Source: Lonicera japonica (lineage: Eukaryota; Streptophyta; Magnoliopsida; Dipsacales; Caprifoliaceae). Taken from it: a stretch of DNA of 64,000 nt. The translations under genes and the position numbers were made by a program. Below, in pieces: positions 34,652-46,560 of the stretch. The DNA lies in NCBI GenBank assembly GCA_021464415.1, contig JAKCWG010000578.1, forward strand, positions 124,001-188,000, given 5' to 3'. Positions within the stretch are counted from its first letter, which is position 1. Every line of letters begins with the position of its first letter. The notes under the pieces are model-generated. The model searched no databases. It saw only the letters and a list, made by a program, of their open reading frames with translations, and was not told the origin of the DNA.

Positions 34652-35922
34652 TGGTCCGATTTTAACCCTAGAGGGGGTGAATAGGGTTTATGGCAAATTA
34701 AAAGTATTTCAAAATTCAATAAGGATTATGAACAATCAATCAAACAAACAAAATGAAATAATAATGATAATTAATAAAGAGATAAGGATATAAAGATATA
34801 ACCACAACACAATCACGTTTTGTTCATGCAGTTCGATTTTCGGCCATACATCCGTGCCCGAGTGGTGCCCTCGATAAATTTCAATAATCGATTTTCTTAC
34901 AGGTGAAAATCAAACCTTCTTACAAAGTGAAAATTTTCTCACTACACTTTCTCACAAGACTCTTTTGCTTAAACAATGAGAAAACCTCTCAAAAGTAAAG
35001 AATAATGTGGTTTTGTGACATACACCAATGAATTACAACTCTATCAAAGTGCTTACAAATGATATAAGATGAATGGAAACTTCTAGAGTTATAAAGATTT
35101 GACCAGGAGATAGAAAAGTATAATTGCTCAAATCGACATAGCTTTTAAACTCAAATGGAAATTTGTTGAAAGTTTGCAAGCTTAAAAGATTAAAAGATAT
35201 TGCAAGAAGTGGTTTTTAAGGGCTCGAAACTTATGCATAAATAGCTTTAAAGATGAATATGATCGTTTGGGATCTGAACTAGCCATTTAGGAGCAGTCCA
35301 AGGCTCTCACACTTTAGCAATCGCCTGTTGAAGCTATAACAGGCACTTGTTTGGCACCTGATAGGGAGCTTTTTCAGAGCTGCAGTTTCCTTTTTGAGTG
35401 TTACTTCAAATGCTTCAAAACAATTTTAAAAGATATGTCAAAAAGAGCCTTATGCTAGGTTTGTTCTTGAAAAAGCAACTTGGATAAAAGCTTGTATATG
35501 TTTTTGAAAATATGGGCTAGTCAACTTATCTTAAAAGTTATTTTATGACAAACCTTAAAAAATTGCCAAGGTGTGCTTCTCAAGAAGTTTTTTTAAAATA
35601 AAGGACTTAAGCAATTTATTTTCTTATAGATCAAATATAAATAACTTTACAAAAAAAAATACTATTTTCACTTACATATAAAACAATTCTTATCTTGAAT
35701 ATAAGTTGAACCTGTTGAATTACTTTTATATCTTTGTAAAGATTTCTTGTAACTCTTGATTGGCTTCTTTACTTAAGTATGATTTGAAACAAATTATGAA
35801 TCCTTCCCAAAAATTCTAACTGCATGAATAAATTTAACTATATAAACAATGCAAGTTATATAATCATTATTTAAATAATCAAAATTAATGTAAATGATCA
35901 ATTTGTTAAAAGCATTGATTCA
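34652..35922 (-). repeat. LTR-like insertion (SIRE-related solo LTR)
   Basis: The left edge (TTGGTCCGATTTTAACCCTA, then GAGGGGGTGAATAGGGTTTA) resembles the left edge of the 39833 LTR (ATACCCTAGAGAGGGG, then AATAGG). It also has the TTTTCTTACAGGTGAAAATC-like block seen in that family (TTCTTCCGGGTGAAGATCAA). It splits the RT coding sequence between its GAGAAATG and ATTCTTTACATCC parts. I could not read a TSD. Confidence 0.55.
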
Positions 35923-36330
35923 AGACATTCTTTACATCCATCTAAAAAGATCCAATTTTTTAGCATCAGCAATAGCGATAAATGTATGAACATAAGTCAT
36001 ACAGGCAAATGAGCAAATGTTTTCTCATAATCAATGTCATATTCCTAGGTGAACCCTCTAGTAACAAGTCAAGTTTTATAGAGTTCTACTGAGACATCGA
36101 ATCGGGTTTTGATTTTATAAACCCATTTACAACCAACTGCAGTTCTTCTAGGAGGAAAAGCAAATAGTTCTTATGTTTAAGCTTTTTTCGAGGCCTATAA
36201 TTCCTCAGACATAATTTGTTACCAAAAAGGGTTAAAACTAGCTTTTTTATAAGAGGATGGCTCATAATGTGAAAATATGGTAAAATAACAGTGATAATCA
36301 CGAATGTGATGAGGAAGCTCTCTTACCTTA
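35923..36330 (-). pseudogene. Copia RT N-terminal remnant
   Basis: A minus-strand frame reads PPRRTAVGCKWVYKIKTRFD, the conserved start of copia reverse transcriptase. This joins across the inserted LTR to the RT part at 34651. Confidence 0.75.
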
Positions 36331-37050
36331 ATGGACTGTCATGTAAGGGGTGAAACTACTAATTGATTGACAGGATCAACGTACGTGACATTGATAGTGA
36401 GATTAGCCATTGTTGGAAGCTCATTTGAAGTTGATGTGTTGCATGATGATGGATTATATGACAAATCAAGATCAGTAATGGATGTATCGGGATGAACAAG
36501 GTTATTACGATCAGTGATGGAAGTGTCAGGAAAGGCAAGAGGAGTAAGGTGATCAGGAAGCGAAATGTCTGGCTCGTCTAACGATGTAATCTCTGTAGTA
36601 GGCGGTGAAAAGTCAATAGAGGAATTGATGAAGAAAGGAAGAAAAGAATCATTAAAAATGTGAAATTAAAGAGAAAAGATAATATTTTATACTCCTAGAA
36701 AATGACGTGTCAAGAGATATGAAAACGTTTAAAGACAAGATTCCAACATTTATATCCTTTGTGTCGATCCCATATCCCGAGAAACAACAAAGACGAGACT
36801 ATAATTCAAGTTTTGAATGTTCATATAGTTGAAGTAATACAAAACAAGCATAGCCAAACGCCTTTAAGATGTTATATGATGTAATACTTCCATATAACCT
36901 TTCATAAGGTGATTAATTTTGAAGATTGGATACCAGAATACGATTAATTGTATGAACAACTGTAAGTGTTGCTTCATCCCAAGAACGTTCAGGGCACCCA
37001 CTAGAGATAAGAAAAGTGCAAACAATGTCAAGGATGTGTCTGTGTTTACG
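36331..37050 (-). pseudogene. Copia integrase C-terminal and linker remnant
   Basis: The minus strand reads RLFGYACFVL and RCFLGYGIDTKDIN then NVFISLDTSFS, matching the copia integrase C-terminal block (CxFLGY, then SRHVxF). A Ser/Thr/Asp-rich linker before RT follows (DTSITDRNNLVHPDTSITD). Broken by stops. Confidence 0.7.
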
Positions 37051-37058
37051 CTTAGTAC

Positions 37059-37270
37059 TATGGGTGTTTTCGGTTTCGATCGGGGTAGAAACTAAGATAC
37101 CTCAAACCCAAACCAAATATAATAATTCAGTTTCAGTTCAGTTTGGTTTTGGTTTTTAAATCTTTGAAACTCAAACTCGAACCAAACTTTTCGATTCGGT
37201 TTCAGTTCAGTTTTATTCAGTTTTGACATATATTTTGTTTTCATTTTTTCTAAATCTATTTAACATAACA

Positions 37271-37329
<59 letters not shown>

Positions 37330-37858
37330 TAAGAATAGTTCATATTCAAATTAAAGTCATACTTTTTTTATAAATAAGGGGCAAACATATAGGTACTATG
37401 TTTTTTATTTAGTTACTATTTTATTTGAACATTTACAAGAATAAAACACCTTAAATAAAATGATAAATTATCTTGTCATCATGTATGCGATAAATTTTTT
37501 TTAGCAATGTGTATTTAATTCAATAATAAGGGCACGCGTTAATAAATTTATTTTTTTAAGATTATCACAATATGTAATTAATAAGGATCATATTCTTATA
37601 AAATTCCATTTTTTTGTATTATAATATGATTAAGGTTTGCCTTTGTAGTATATATTAACATTTTTTTCTTATACTTAATTCGGTTCGTTCGGTTTAGTTC
37701 GGTTTTGGACTAGCTTGCCCCAAACCCGAACCAAACTTTTCGGTTTCGGTTTGGTTTTCTCATTTGGTTTTGGGTTTTTTTCAGTTCGGGGTTTTACGGA
37801 TGGGTCCAGGTCGGTTCAGTCCGTTTGGTCGGTTTTTGAATTGGCATTAACACCTCTA
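37059..37858. mobile_element. Non-autonomous hAT-like element in the copia integrase
   Basis: CTTAGTAC lies on both sides (37051-37058 and 37859-37866), an exact 8-bp TSD. The ends are TATGGGTGTTTTCGG and its diverged inverse ending AACACCTCTA. GGTTCGGTTTAGTTCGG-type words occur near both ends, and an (AAT)n array is in the middle. 800 bp, no transposase. Confidence 0.88.
37272..37328. repeat. (AAT)n microsatellite
   Basis: About 19 uninterrupted AAT units inside the hAT-like element. Confidence 0.95.
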
Positions 37859-37866
37859 CTTAGTAC

Positions 37867-38163
37867 GACCATTCTGTTGAGATGTAACTGGACATGAATA
37901 ACTTTGATAGAGCGAGAAAATTGAATTTAAACCATTAAGGCAAAATCATAATAGTGCTAAGGTAATTCTGAACGATTTTTCATGAGAATCCAAGTAAAAT
38001 TGGTGTAATAATCAAGAAAAAAATAAAGTACTTTGAAACCCCCCCCCCCCCCCAACCCAAATTATATTGTAAGGAGAAGGACCCCAAACATCAGAGGGAA
38101 TAAGTTAAAAAAGAAAAGAGGAAACATAATTACTTTTAGGAAATGGTTGTAAGGTTTATTATA
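37867..38163 (-). pseudogene. Copia integrase fragment
   Basis: This continues the integrase reading frame region beyond the hAT insertion on the minus strand (plus-strand AAGGAGAAGGACCCCAAAC is the complement of a common copia integrase segment). A poly-C run at 38041-38054 interrupts it. No intact frame. Confidence 0.5.
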
Positions 38164-39426
38164 TGTTGGTTTTATTCCTTCGACAAAAACACATTTTCCT
38201 TGTAAGTCGTTAAGTTAATCAAATTCATCATTGAAGACTTTAAGCAAACCAATCTACCAAGATGCGATGAAGTGCAATATTCATTGGGGATTAAAGTGGT
38301 AAGAATTGGTAAATAATTTGGTTTCATTAAGTGGTGGTGTAATATGTTTTTAAAATAATTTAAAACATGTTTTCCAAAGTTAAAACACATTAAAAGACGT
38401 CACAGATATTTGAAAAACTTCTTAACTTTGATATAAATCATGGTTGGAGAATTTTCAAACTAATTTGAAGTAACTTCTTTGAAAAACTAATTTTTTTAGC
38501 TTATTGGAACACAAGTACACCTGGTGGACTAGTACAAGATTCATGAATGGGCCAGTTAGGCATATATGGTAATTTTGACCAGTATAATGGCAACTATTGG
38601 AACAGTACGGCATTCAAAAAATCAGGATTTGGAATTCCAAATTCAGACCAATATAGTATCTCTTGGTGGACCGGTCCAGCAGTTCTTTGTTCCATCAGTT
38701 TTTTAGAAATGTGGACCGGTCCAACTTTTGCTAACTTGGACTGGTCCGGCAATAATTTTTTGCATAACCAATTTTTATCATATTTTTTTTAATATGGTAA
38801 GTTACCTATTTCTATTAGAAGTTGGACTTTTTATCTTCTATAAATTAACTCTTCAAGTCTCATACAAATCAACGCTCTGTTAAGATCAATTTATATACTT
38901 TTAAAAAGTAATTTTGAATCACACTACTTAAGGTTTAAACAAACTCGGTGCCAAATTAAGTGTTCTCCATCAAAGAACAATAAATTTCATAACCCGTTAT
39001 TGAAGCGCAAGGCTGTTAAAGAGACAAAAATGAGTTTGAGGCATGTGATACGTTGTGTTCCAAATCGACCGATTCGAGGAGGAATTTACTACAATAGAGG
39101 TTATATAGAGAATCCGTTCTTGAATGATTCAAGGCTATACGTCTGTGTTGGTTAGTGATTAATCGAGTCTATACCTTTTGTGTTTATTATAGTGGAATTT
39201 GCTTATGAGGATTAGTCATACACCTCGTTAATTCTTATGTTAATATTTTGTTTGATTGTTTGATTTACTTAATGCATGCTAAACAAGCTTAAATAGATTT
39301 TTCAGAATTAAAATCGGTGACGATTAAGGTTTATTTTCTGCTATAATCTCAAAAGGATTTTTGCTAATAATTAGAGAATAATTTACCTAGGTTAATTACT
39401 TCGCATTCATAATTTTTTAATGGCAA
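38164..39426 (+). repeat. LTR-like insertion with GGACCGGTCC palindromes
   Basis: Starts about TGTTGGTTTTATTCCTTCG and ends about TTTTTTAATGGCA, separating integrase from the GAG-pre-integrase part of the old copia element. Three GGACCGGTCC-type 10-bp palindromes at 38675-38755 sit where the SIRE-like LTRs of the window carry CAGTCGACTG. Exact limits and TSD are not resolved. Confidence 0.5.
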
Positions 39427-39832
39427 TGTTGGTTACTTTCCAAGTTGACAAGGCAGACAAAAGAAATCTTCAAATTTAACGGATCTTAATTTACTAGTTG
39501 ACATTAAAGACTGATGCTGATCAACAAAAACATGTCTTAAGCATGAATGCCATAGTGTAAAAGAATGACTAGAGGAAGTGGGGGCTACTGTAGAACCTAA
39601 TGAAATATAAAAGGTTGACGAAGTCTTAAAAACCTGATGGGTGTGAAAATGGAATAGTTTAAACATGTGTCCAACATTATGGAAAAACCTAATAATCTGC
39701 CCCGTCTATGGATCCTATACATAACAACTAGAAGATGAAAATATTACATTTAGTTCAAGGTCACATAACTGGCCAATAGACATAAGGTTGCTAGTTAACT
39801 TTAGAACATGGAAAATGGCATAGATGGATATG
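39427..39832 (-). pseudogene. Copia GAG-pre-integrase remnant
   Basis: Minus-strand frames read LTSNLMSIGQLCDLELNVIF (39715-39832 part) and LWHSCLRHVFVDQ, then FFCLPCQLGK (39433-39666). These correspond to the copia LxxNLLSxxQLC and WHxRLGHxxxxxxC..CxxGK blocks. The first block is cut by the inner element at 39832. Confidence 0.75.
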
Positions 39833-41239
39833 TGTAGGTCAAAAAATACCCTAGAGAGGGGGGGGTTAATAGGATTTTTAAAACTAAATCGGATTTTAAA
39901 AATCGTTTTAAAACTAATTAAGTCTATATCAAGCAATCAAACAAAATACTTAAGAAATTTTAATCTCAATGTAAATCTGGCAATAAACAATAAAGCTAAA
40001 GATAAAAAGACTGAACCGATAGAAGTCGAAGACTTTTTGTCTACACGGTTCGGCTTGTTAGCCCCTACTTCCGCGCTCGGATAGTTTTTCGAGAATTTTC
40101 ACTAATACCAATCTTCTTCCGGGTGAAGATCAAACATTTACAAAAGTTAACACTCTACAAATGTTGCAATCTCATAACACTTACCACAAGAACAACCTTT
40201 TGCTATTTTAAGAGATAAACTTCTCTTAATATTTGAAAAAAATAAGTTTGGTGACTAACACCATTGTACAATAGCTCTCAAGTGTATGAAGATTACCAAT
40301 TAAGCTCACACTAGAAGATATCAAATTTGATCAACAATTTATAACTCAAAATAATGAAGATTGATCAAAAGCAACATTCTTGAATTTTTGAGAATTGAAT
40401 GTAGATGAAGAGAATAGTGTAAGAATGATTCAAGAGTATTTAAATATGTCTTAGATAGTGTATATATAGTCTAGGACAACATATGGCCGTTCGGAGAGAT
40501 TTGGTAGAAGTTTGGTGCAAAAAATGGTAAAAAATCATAAATTCAATGGCTAGTTTTTTGCTTATCAGTCGATTGAGCAAGGCTCGTCAATCGACTGAAT
40601 GGCCATCAATCGACTGAGCACAACTCATCAGTCGACTGATGAGCACTGTCGAGCAGGCCAAAAATGCAATTTTTACACTTTTGCAAATTAGCTCTAAAAT
40701 CAATTTTAATGCTTGGGTAGGGTCAAATATAGGTTCCTAAGACATCTATTTTTGTTAGAGCTCCAAATAAAATCATTTAGAATTTATTATGAATTAAATC
40801 TAAAACCGGTTTTTGCCAAAAGAGTGTTTTGAAAAGATCTTGAAGAAAACTTTGATTTGATCAATCTAATTGTGTAAAATCAAAGTGTATGAGCTATATT
40901 GAGAATCAAACAAGAACCTTTACATAAAAAACATAAGCACTTACTCAAATATAAAATAACGAGTCTTCAAGGGTTTTGTTTGTATCTTTGTTTCTTTTCT
41001 TCCATGGGTCATTAATCTTCATGAAAATGCCATTGTGATAGTGCATTGATCATGTAGTTGTATGAGGTGTGAGACATTAAAAATTAAAATCTTTGTAGGT
41101 GAATAATTCCGGCTTTTCGGTTAAGTCCACGTGTAATCAATTTATTGTGGCTATAACTTAAAACATTAACTTAGTTAAATTACACATGATTAGTGTTATT
41201 GTTATTATCAAAACAAGATTAGTGACTTTTAAGTCAACA
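39833..41239 (-). repeat. 3' LTR of the SIRE-like element
   Basis: 1,407 bp, starting TGTTGACTTAAAAGTC on the minus strand (41239) and ending GACCTACA at 39833. An array of CAGTCGACTG-like palindromes is at 40563-40650. Confidence 0.92.
40563..40650. repeat. LTR palindrome array (TCAGTCGACTGA words)
   Basis: Four copies of a 10-bp palindrome close to CAGTCGACTG, separated by GAGCAAGGCT and GAGCACAACTCAT spacers. The counterpart in the 5' LTR is 48890-48955. Confidence 0.85.
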
Positions 41240-41256
41240 ATCTCCCCTTTTTTAAT
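41240..41256 (-). promoter_or_regulatory. Polypurine tract of the SIRE-like element
   Basis: The minus strand reads TTAAAAAAGGGGAGAT, directly before the 3' LTR. This is the expected plus-strand primer for reverse transcription. Confidence 0.8.
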
Positions 41257-41574
41257 GATGACAATAAATTAATGTGTGTTTGCGATTAAGATTATAAGTT
41301 GAGCTTTCTAAAGAGAAAGCTCCCCCTCAAACTATGCAAAAAAGAGAATATAACAAGCATGCATAACAAGATTTCAAACCATTGCAAGATCATAATTAAA
41401 ACTTTAAACTTTAACTAAGTTCAACTAAAAATAAAATACTAGAGTTAAAAACCATATTGAAAACCAATAAAAACATAATACTTAAGTTCATAAATAAACA
41501 TAATAGGAAAAGTGTGTACCAAACACTTATTTCTCCCCCTTTGTCATAATCAAAAAGAGAAAGAGAAAGATTAA

Positions 41575-42950
41575 TCGTCTGCATCTTCTTGTGGCCATTG
41601 ACCCCATCCTTGATTGCCATGCCACGGGTCCCATCGTGGAAAGACATAGTCGGGGTGGTAGTGGAGGAATACGGCTTCATGTGCTCTTTGTCTTTCCTCA
41701 ATACGGTTAAACCTATTGTCCATGGTCATCGAGAGATTTTGGATTACTTGCAAGATGGTTTCATTTGGATTAGCTGAAAGAGTAGCTTGGTGAGAACTAG
41801 CGGGAACTTGTGAGAAAGTTCGTTAATAAGGTATGTCGTGTTTCATGGGCTTGGTTTGAGTCAAATTCACATCATCATCACTATCGTTGTCCTCATTACC
41901 GTCAAGAGGATCATTCGAAATCCATTCCCTGTTTTCTATGTGATAGCCCATTTGACGAATAGTCTTGGCACTATAGGTTTCATCGAACGTAGGAACAATG
42001 ATCTCAGTCTCATCCTCAAGGTGAATGTCATAAAATTGAAATAGTCGTGTGAGTGACATAGCATATACCAATCCTTGTTTCTTGTAGTTGGAGATTTCAT
42101 GAAGATGATGGAACATGAGATCGGCATAGTCAAGCTTGTGTCCCAGAGAAATTGCCCATACCAAAAATATATCTAATGAATTAACCGAAGCTCGGCTACT
42201 TCGACGTGGAACTATCGAATGATGATGGAGTGAATTAGCCTATGTTGAAGTGTAAGCATATAAGCTTTGATTTCAGGTCCCGTTCCACTGTTGTGTTGTA
42301 TATGGTGTCGTTTAAGAATGGTAGACAAAGCTGCGGTTTTCTCGAACCTAAGAAGATTTTCAAAATTTAACGGTACGTCCATCACATTATCGGTTAGAAA
42401 ACTAAAAATTCTACTAAGATCCGCCTTAGTAAAACTAATCATCCGTCCATTTAGCAGAGTGTTAAGACGAAACTTGTTGGGACGACCAAAATCAAGAGTG
42501 GGGTGATGAAGGTTAGCATAAAATAATCTAACTAATTGGGGATAGACATTCTCACGAATAGTTAAGAAATTGATGATGCATTGTCTACGAAAAAGAGCAG
42601 TAATATTAAGAAACTGTTTATATGGGTAAGATATGATGATTTTGTAAAGAAACTTGATGTAGGATAGTGTTTTAGGTGAAAGTTTAATAATGGAGGCTAG
42701 GGTTAGGGTTAGAGAGAGAATATGATTGGTTTGATTAATTTGGGGGTGAGAAATGTGTGATTTGTGGTTGATTTAGTGTGGGATAATGAAGATTTTTAGT
42801 TTAAATGGTGTTTTTGGTGAAAAGATTAAAGGGCTTGGTTGAAATGTGAAGGTTGAGAATGGTTTTGGAGAGGGATTGTTTGAAATAGAGAGAGAAAATA
42901 ATGAGGGAAAACCGGGGTTTAATGTGCAAGCTCTCAGCCACTGCTTAGTT
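41575..42950 (-). pseudogene. Third ORF of the SIRE-like element (env position)
   Basis: Between RNase H and the polypurine tract the minus strand has coding-like sequence in several frames. They include a start region rich in Ser/Pro (SISNNPSPKPFSTFTFQPSP), TKADLSRIFSFLTDNVMDVP, then ISLGHKLDYADLMFHHLHEI and LEDETEIIVPTFDETYSAKT with an acidic stretch (DGNEDNDSDDD), and ending near 41575. This resembles the putative plant transposon protein family found in the third ORF of SIRE-type and gypsy elements, not a clear viral envelope protein; I see no confident membrane anchor. Frameshifts break it. A TCAGTCGACTGA-type array lies directly upstream at 42940-43022. Confidence 0.6.
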
Positions 42951-43022
42951 GACTGATGAGAGGCCTTCAGTCGACTAAGCAAGGCTGAGTCGACTGAACA
43001 GAAGTCTTTAGTCGACTGATCA
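42940..43022. repeat. Internal copy of the LTR palindrome array
   Basis: Contains TTAGTTGACTGATGAG, TTCAGTCGACTAAGCAAGGC, TGAGTCGACTGAAC and TTTAGTCGACTGATC. The word AGCAAGGCT and the palindromes match the LTR arrays at 40563-40650 and 48890-48955. It lies between the pol gene and the third ORF. Confidence 0.85.
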
Positions 43023-43257
43023 TCTGTTTTTGCCCAGAATTTCTCAGCTTTTGCTTTTTAATCCTTTTGAGGTTAGAACTAACATGTAGAAGCACTTTAC
43101 AACTACAAGATTACTATTAGTACACATGATAATATGAAAATGAAATGCGAGCTAAGTACAACTATTATTTGCGCAAAAATTGGTCAATTTACAATAAAAT
43201 TTATATGTTTTAGAGATAAGCATTTTTTATCAATATACATTAGTATTTTGGTCAACT

Positions 43258-46200
43258 AGATATCACATGCTTTAATCATACCAAGTTCACGTTGAATGGT
43301 GCAAAAGCGATCGTCGGAAAGTGGTTTTGTGAAAATATCCGCAAATTGCGATTCGGTGCCAACGAATTCAATATCAACATCACCTTTTTGTACATGATCA
43401 CGAATAAAATGATATCTTATCTTAATGTGCTTAGTTCGTGAAGGTTGTATTGGGTTCTTGGTCAAGCTAATAGCACTTGTGTTATCACATTTTATAGGAA
43501 TGTGGTTAAGACTAATTCCAAAGTCTTCTAGTTATTGTTTAATGTACAAAGTTTGTGCACAACAATTTTCAGCCGCCACATATTCGGCTTCAACCGTTGA
43601 AAAGGCCATCAAATTTTGTTTCTTGCCTTACCAAGATACTAGTGCATGTCCTAAAAAATGACAAGTGCCACTAGTGCTTTTCCTATCGATTTTGCAACCG
43701 GCAAAATCCGCATCGGAATAACTAATTAAGTCAAAGGAGTTCTCTCTTGGGTACCATAAACCCAATGAACTAGTACCGGAAAGGTAATGGAATATCCATT
43801 TTACGGCAAGCAAATGTGACTCTTTAGGATCCGCTTAGAATCGTGCACAAAGACATACACTAAACATAATATTCGGCATAGAGGTTGTCAAATACAATAA
43901 ACTACCAATCATACCTCGATATTTTTTGATGTCCACACTTTTACCAATATCGTTTTTGTCGAACTTTAAAATTGAATTCATAGGCGTACTTATTGATTTG
44001 GCGCCTTCCATGTCGAATTTCTTCAAGAGCTCCTTCACGTATTTCTCTTGATTGACAAAAATTCCTTCTTTGCATTGCTTCAATTGTAATCCAAGGAAGT
44101 AATTCATCTCTTCCATCATGCTTGTTTCGAATTCCTTTTGCATACATGTGAAAAAATCCTTGCAAAGGCTCTCGTTAGTAGAACCGAATATAATGTCATC
44201 AACATAGATTTATACAAGTAGCATATCATTATCATGATTTTTGATAAATAAAGTAGTGTCAATTTTACCTCTAACAAAACCATTGTTAATCAAAAATGAG
44301 CTTAGTCTATCATACCATACTTTAGGTGCTTGTTTTAGACCATATAAAGCTTTAGACAATTTAAACACATAATCTGGATAAACATGATTTTCAAAATTGG
44401 AAGGTTGTTTCACATGAACTTCCTCTTCAATAAAACCATTCAGGAAAGCACTTTTCACATCCATTTGATACAACTTAAAATTCTTAAAACATGAATAAGC
44501 AAGTAGCATGCGAATGGCTTCTAAACGAGCTACGGGTGCATATGTTTTTTCATAATCAATGCCCTCCTTTTGATTGTATCCTTGGGCAACAAGTCTAGCT
44601 TTATTTCTAACAATTACACCATTTTCATTCTTTTTGTTACGAAATACCCATTTAGTACCTATAATGGTGTGATCATTAGGTTTGGGAACAAGTGTCCACA
44701 CTTTGTTTCTCTCAAATTGATTGAGCTCTTCTTCCATAACCATCATCCAAGATTCATCTTGTTCGGCTTCATTTATGTTTTTAGGCTCATATTGAGAAAC
44801 AAATGCCATATTATTGCATACATTTCTTAAGGACGCTCTAGTCATAACCCTACTAGATGGCTCTCAAAGAATTTGATCAATATGGTGGTTGGACACAAAT
44901 TTTTAACTCCTAAGCAAATCATTCGAGTTTTGCTCGGTTGTATTTTCTAACTCCTTAAGAGGAGCTTGAGCACTCGAAGTTTCTTCCTGAGATGTATCAC
45001 TAATTTGAATATCCGAAACCTTTTAGATAATTTTAATATCGTCATCGGAACGTACTATGGGTGAGAAAGGATTGGACTCATCAAATATAACATGCATAGA
45101 CTTTTGGACTACCAAATTTTTCTTGTTATAAACTCTATATGCTTTGCTATTAGTGGCATACCCAAGAAATATTCCTTCATCGGATTTAGCATCAAATTTA
45201 CTCAAATGATCACGATCATTCAAAATAAAACACTTGCAACCAAAGACTTTAAAATATGCGATATTTGATTTCTTGTCATTCCATAACTCATAAGATGTCT
45301 TATCTAACTTTTTATGAATGATAGTACGATTAATCACATAGCATGCGGTGTTAACGATTTTCGCCCACAAATACTCCGGCAAATAATGTTCATTTAACAT
45401 AGTCCTAGACATCTCTTGAAGAGGTATATTTTTTATTTTAACAACACCATTTTGTTGAGAAGTTCTAAGTACCGAAAAATTATGATCAATACCATGCTCA
45501 TCACAAAAGTTTTCAATATCAATATTGTCGAATTTTCTACCTCTATACTCTTAACATGCACAATAGAAATACATTTTTCATTTTGAACTTTTCTACAAAA
45601 TTTTGCAAAACCATGTGAAGTTTCACTTTTATGGGAGAGAAAGAACACCCAAGTGAGTCTAGTATAATCGTCAACAATAACAAATGTATACAATTTGCCA
45701 CCTAAACTAGCAACCAAATTAGGACCAAACAAACCAAGGTGCAACATATTAAGAGGTCTAGTTGTAGTAATATCCTTCTTAGACTTAAATGAAGATTTGT
45801 GTTATTTACCGAGTTGACATGCATATCAAATTTTATCTTTAACAAATTTGGTTTTAGGCAATCCTTTAACTAATTCGTTCTTAGACAAAGTATGAATTAA
45901 GTCCATATTAGCATGTCCTAATCTTCTATGCCATAACCAATAAACATCATTAATAGCAGACAAACACTTAACATCTTGTTGAGACAATTCATCAAGCTTA
46001 AGAGTGTACACATTGTTAGTTCTATATGCAACAAGTAAGATGGATCATCACTAACATTTTTAACAATGCAACGATCGGATTTAAAAATAATTTCATAACC
46101 CTTATCACATAATTGACTAATACTAAGTAAATTATGTTTTAAACCTTCAACTAAGAGAACATTATCAATACAAGTAGAATTCTTACCAACCTTACCTATA

Positions 46201-46400
46201 CCGATGATTTTTCTCTTAGCGTTGTCTCCAAAAGTTACATTCCCTCGTCGTTTGGGAATGAGACTCAATAAGTTATTTTTGTCTCCTGTCATGTGCTTTG
46301 AATATCCACTATCCAAGAACCATTTGGTTTTGCTACCTTTGGCATTCAAGCACACCTACACCATAACCTTAAATAATTTCTCCTTTGGTACCTAAAATGT
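43258..46400 (-). pseudogene. Copia pol: protease, integrase, RT and RNase H
   Basis: On the minus strand, from high to low coordinates: protease with WFLDSGYSKHMT (DSG active site kept); GAG-pre-integrase WLWHRRLGHANM and the zinc-finger pair C-x2-C; integrase core VDDYTRLTWVFFL and the CKCFILNDRDHLSKF / IFLGYATNSKAYR C-terminal block. RT follows with NKARLVAQGYNQKEGIDYEK, FYQMDVKSAFLNG-like and a YVDD catalytic box (about 44190-44205). RNase H follows with SYSDADFAGCKIDRKSTSG and FADIFTKPL at its end near 43300. In-frame stops occur in the zinc finger, before YVDD, and within RNase H. Normal length for copia pol. The stops indicate the copy cannot make a full polyprotein. Confidence 0.92.
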
Positions 46401-46560
46401 GTTGGGTCCCTTTGGGTTAGCAAATATAATGGTTCCTTTTGGAACCCAAGCAAGTTTCCTCTTAGGGAAACACTTATTCCTATAGTAACAATGATCCACA
46501 TAGTGAGTATTTCTACCACAATATAAGCAAAGATGAGTGGGATCATGAGGTGTGTCTGTT

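Noticed and set aside
42700..42716. Telomere-like GGGTTAGGGTTAG
   Set aside because: Only two to three units inside the SIRE-like element; too short for an interstitial telomere.
44570..44830. 86-codon plus-strand open frame
   Set aside because: It is antisense to the reverse transcriptase of the SIRE-like element.
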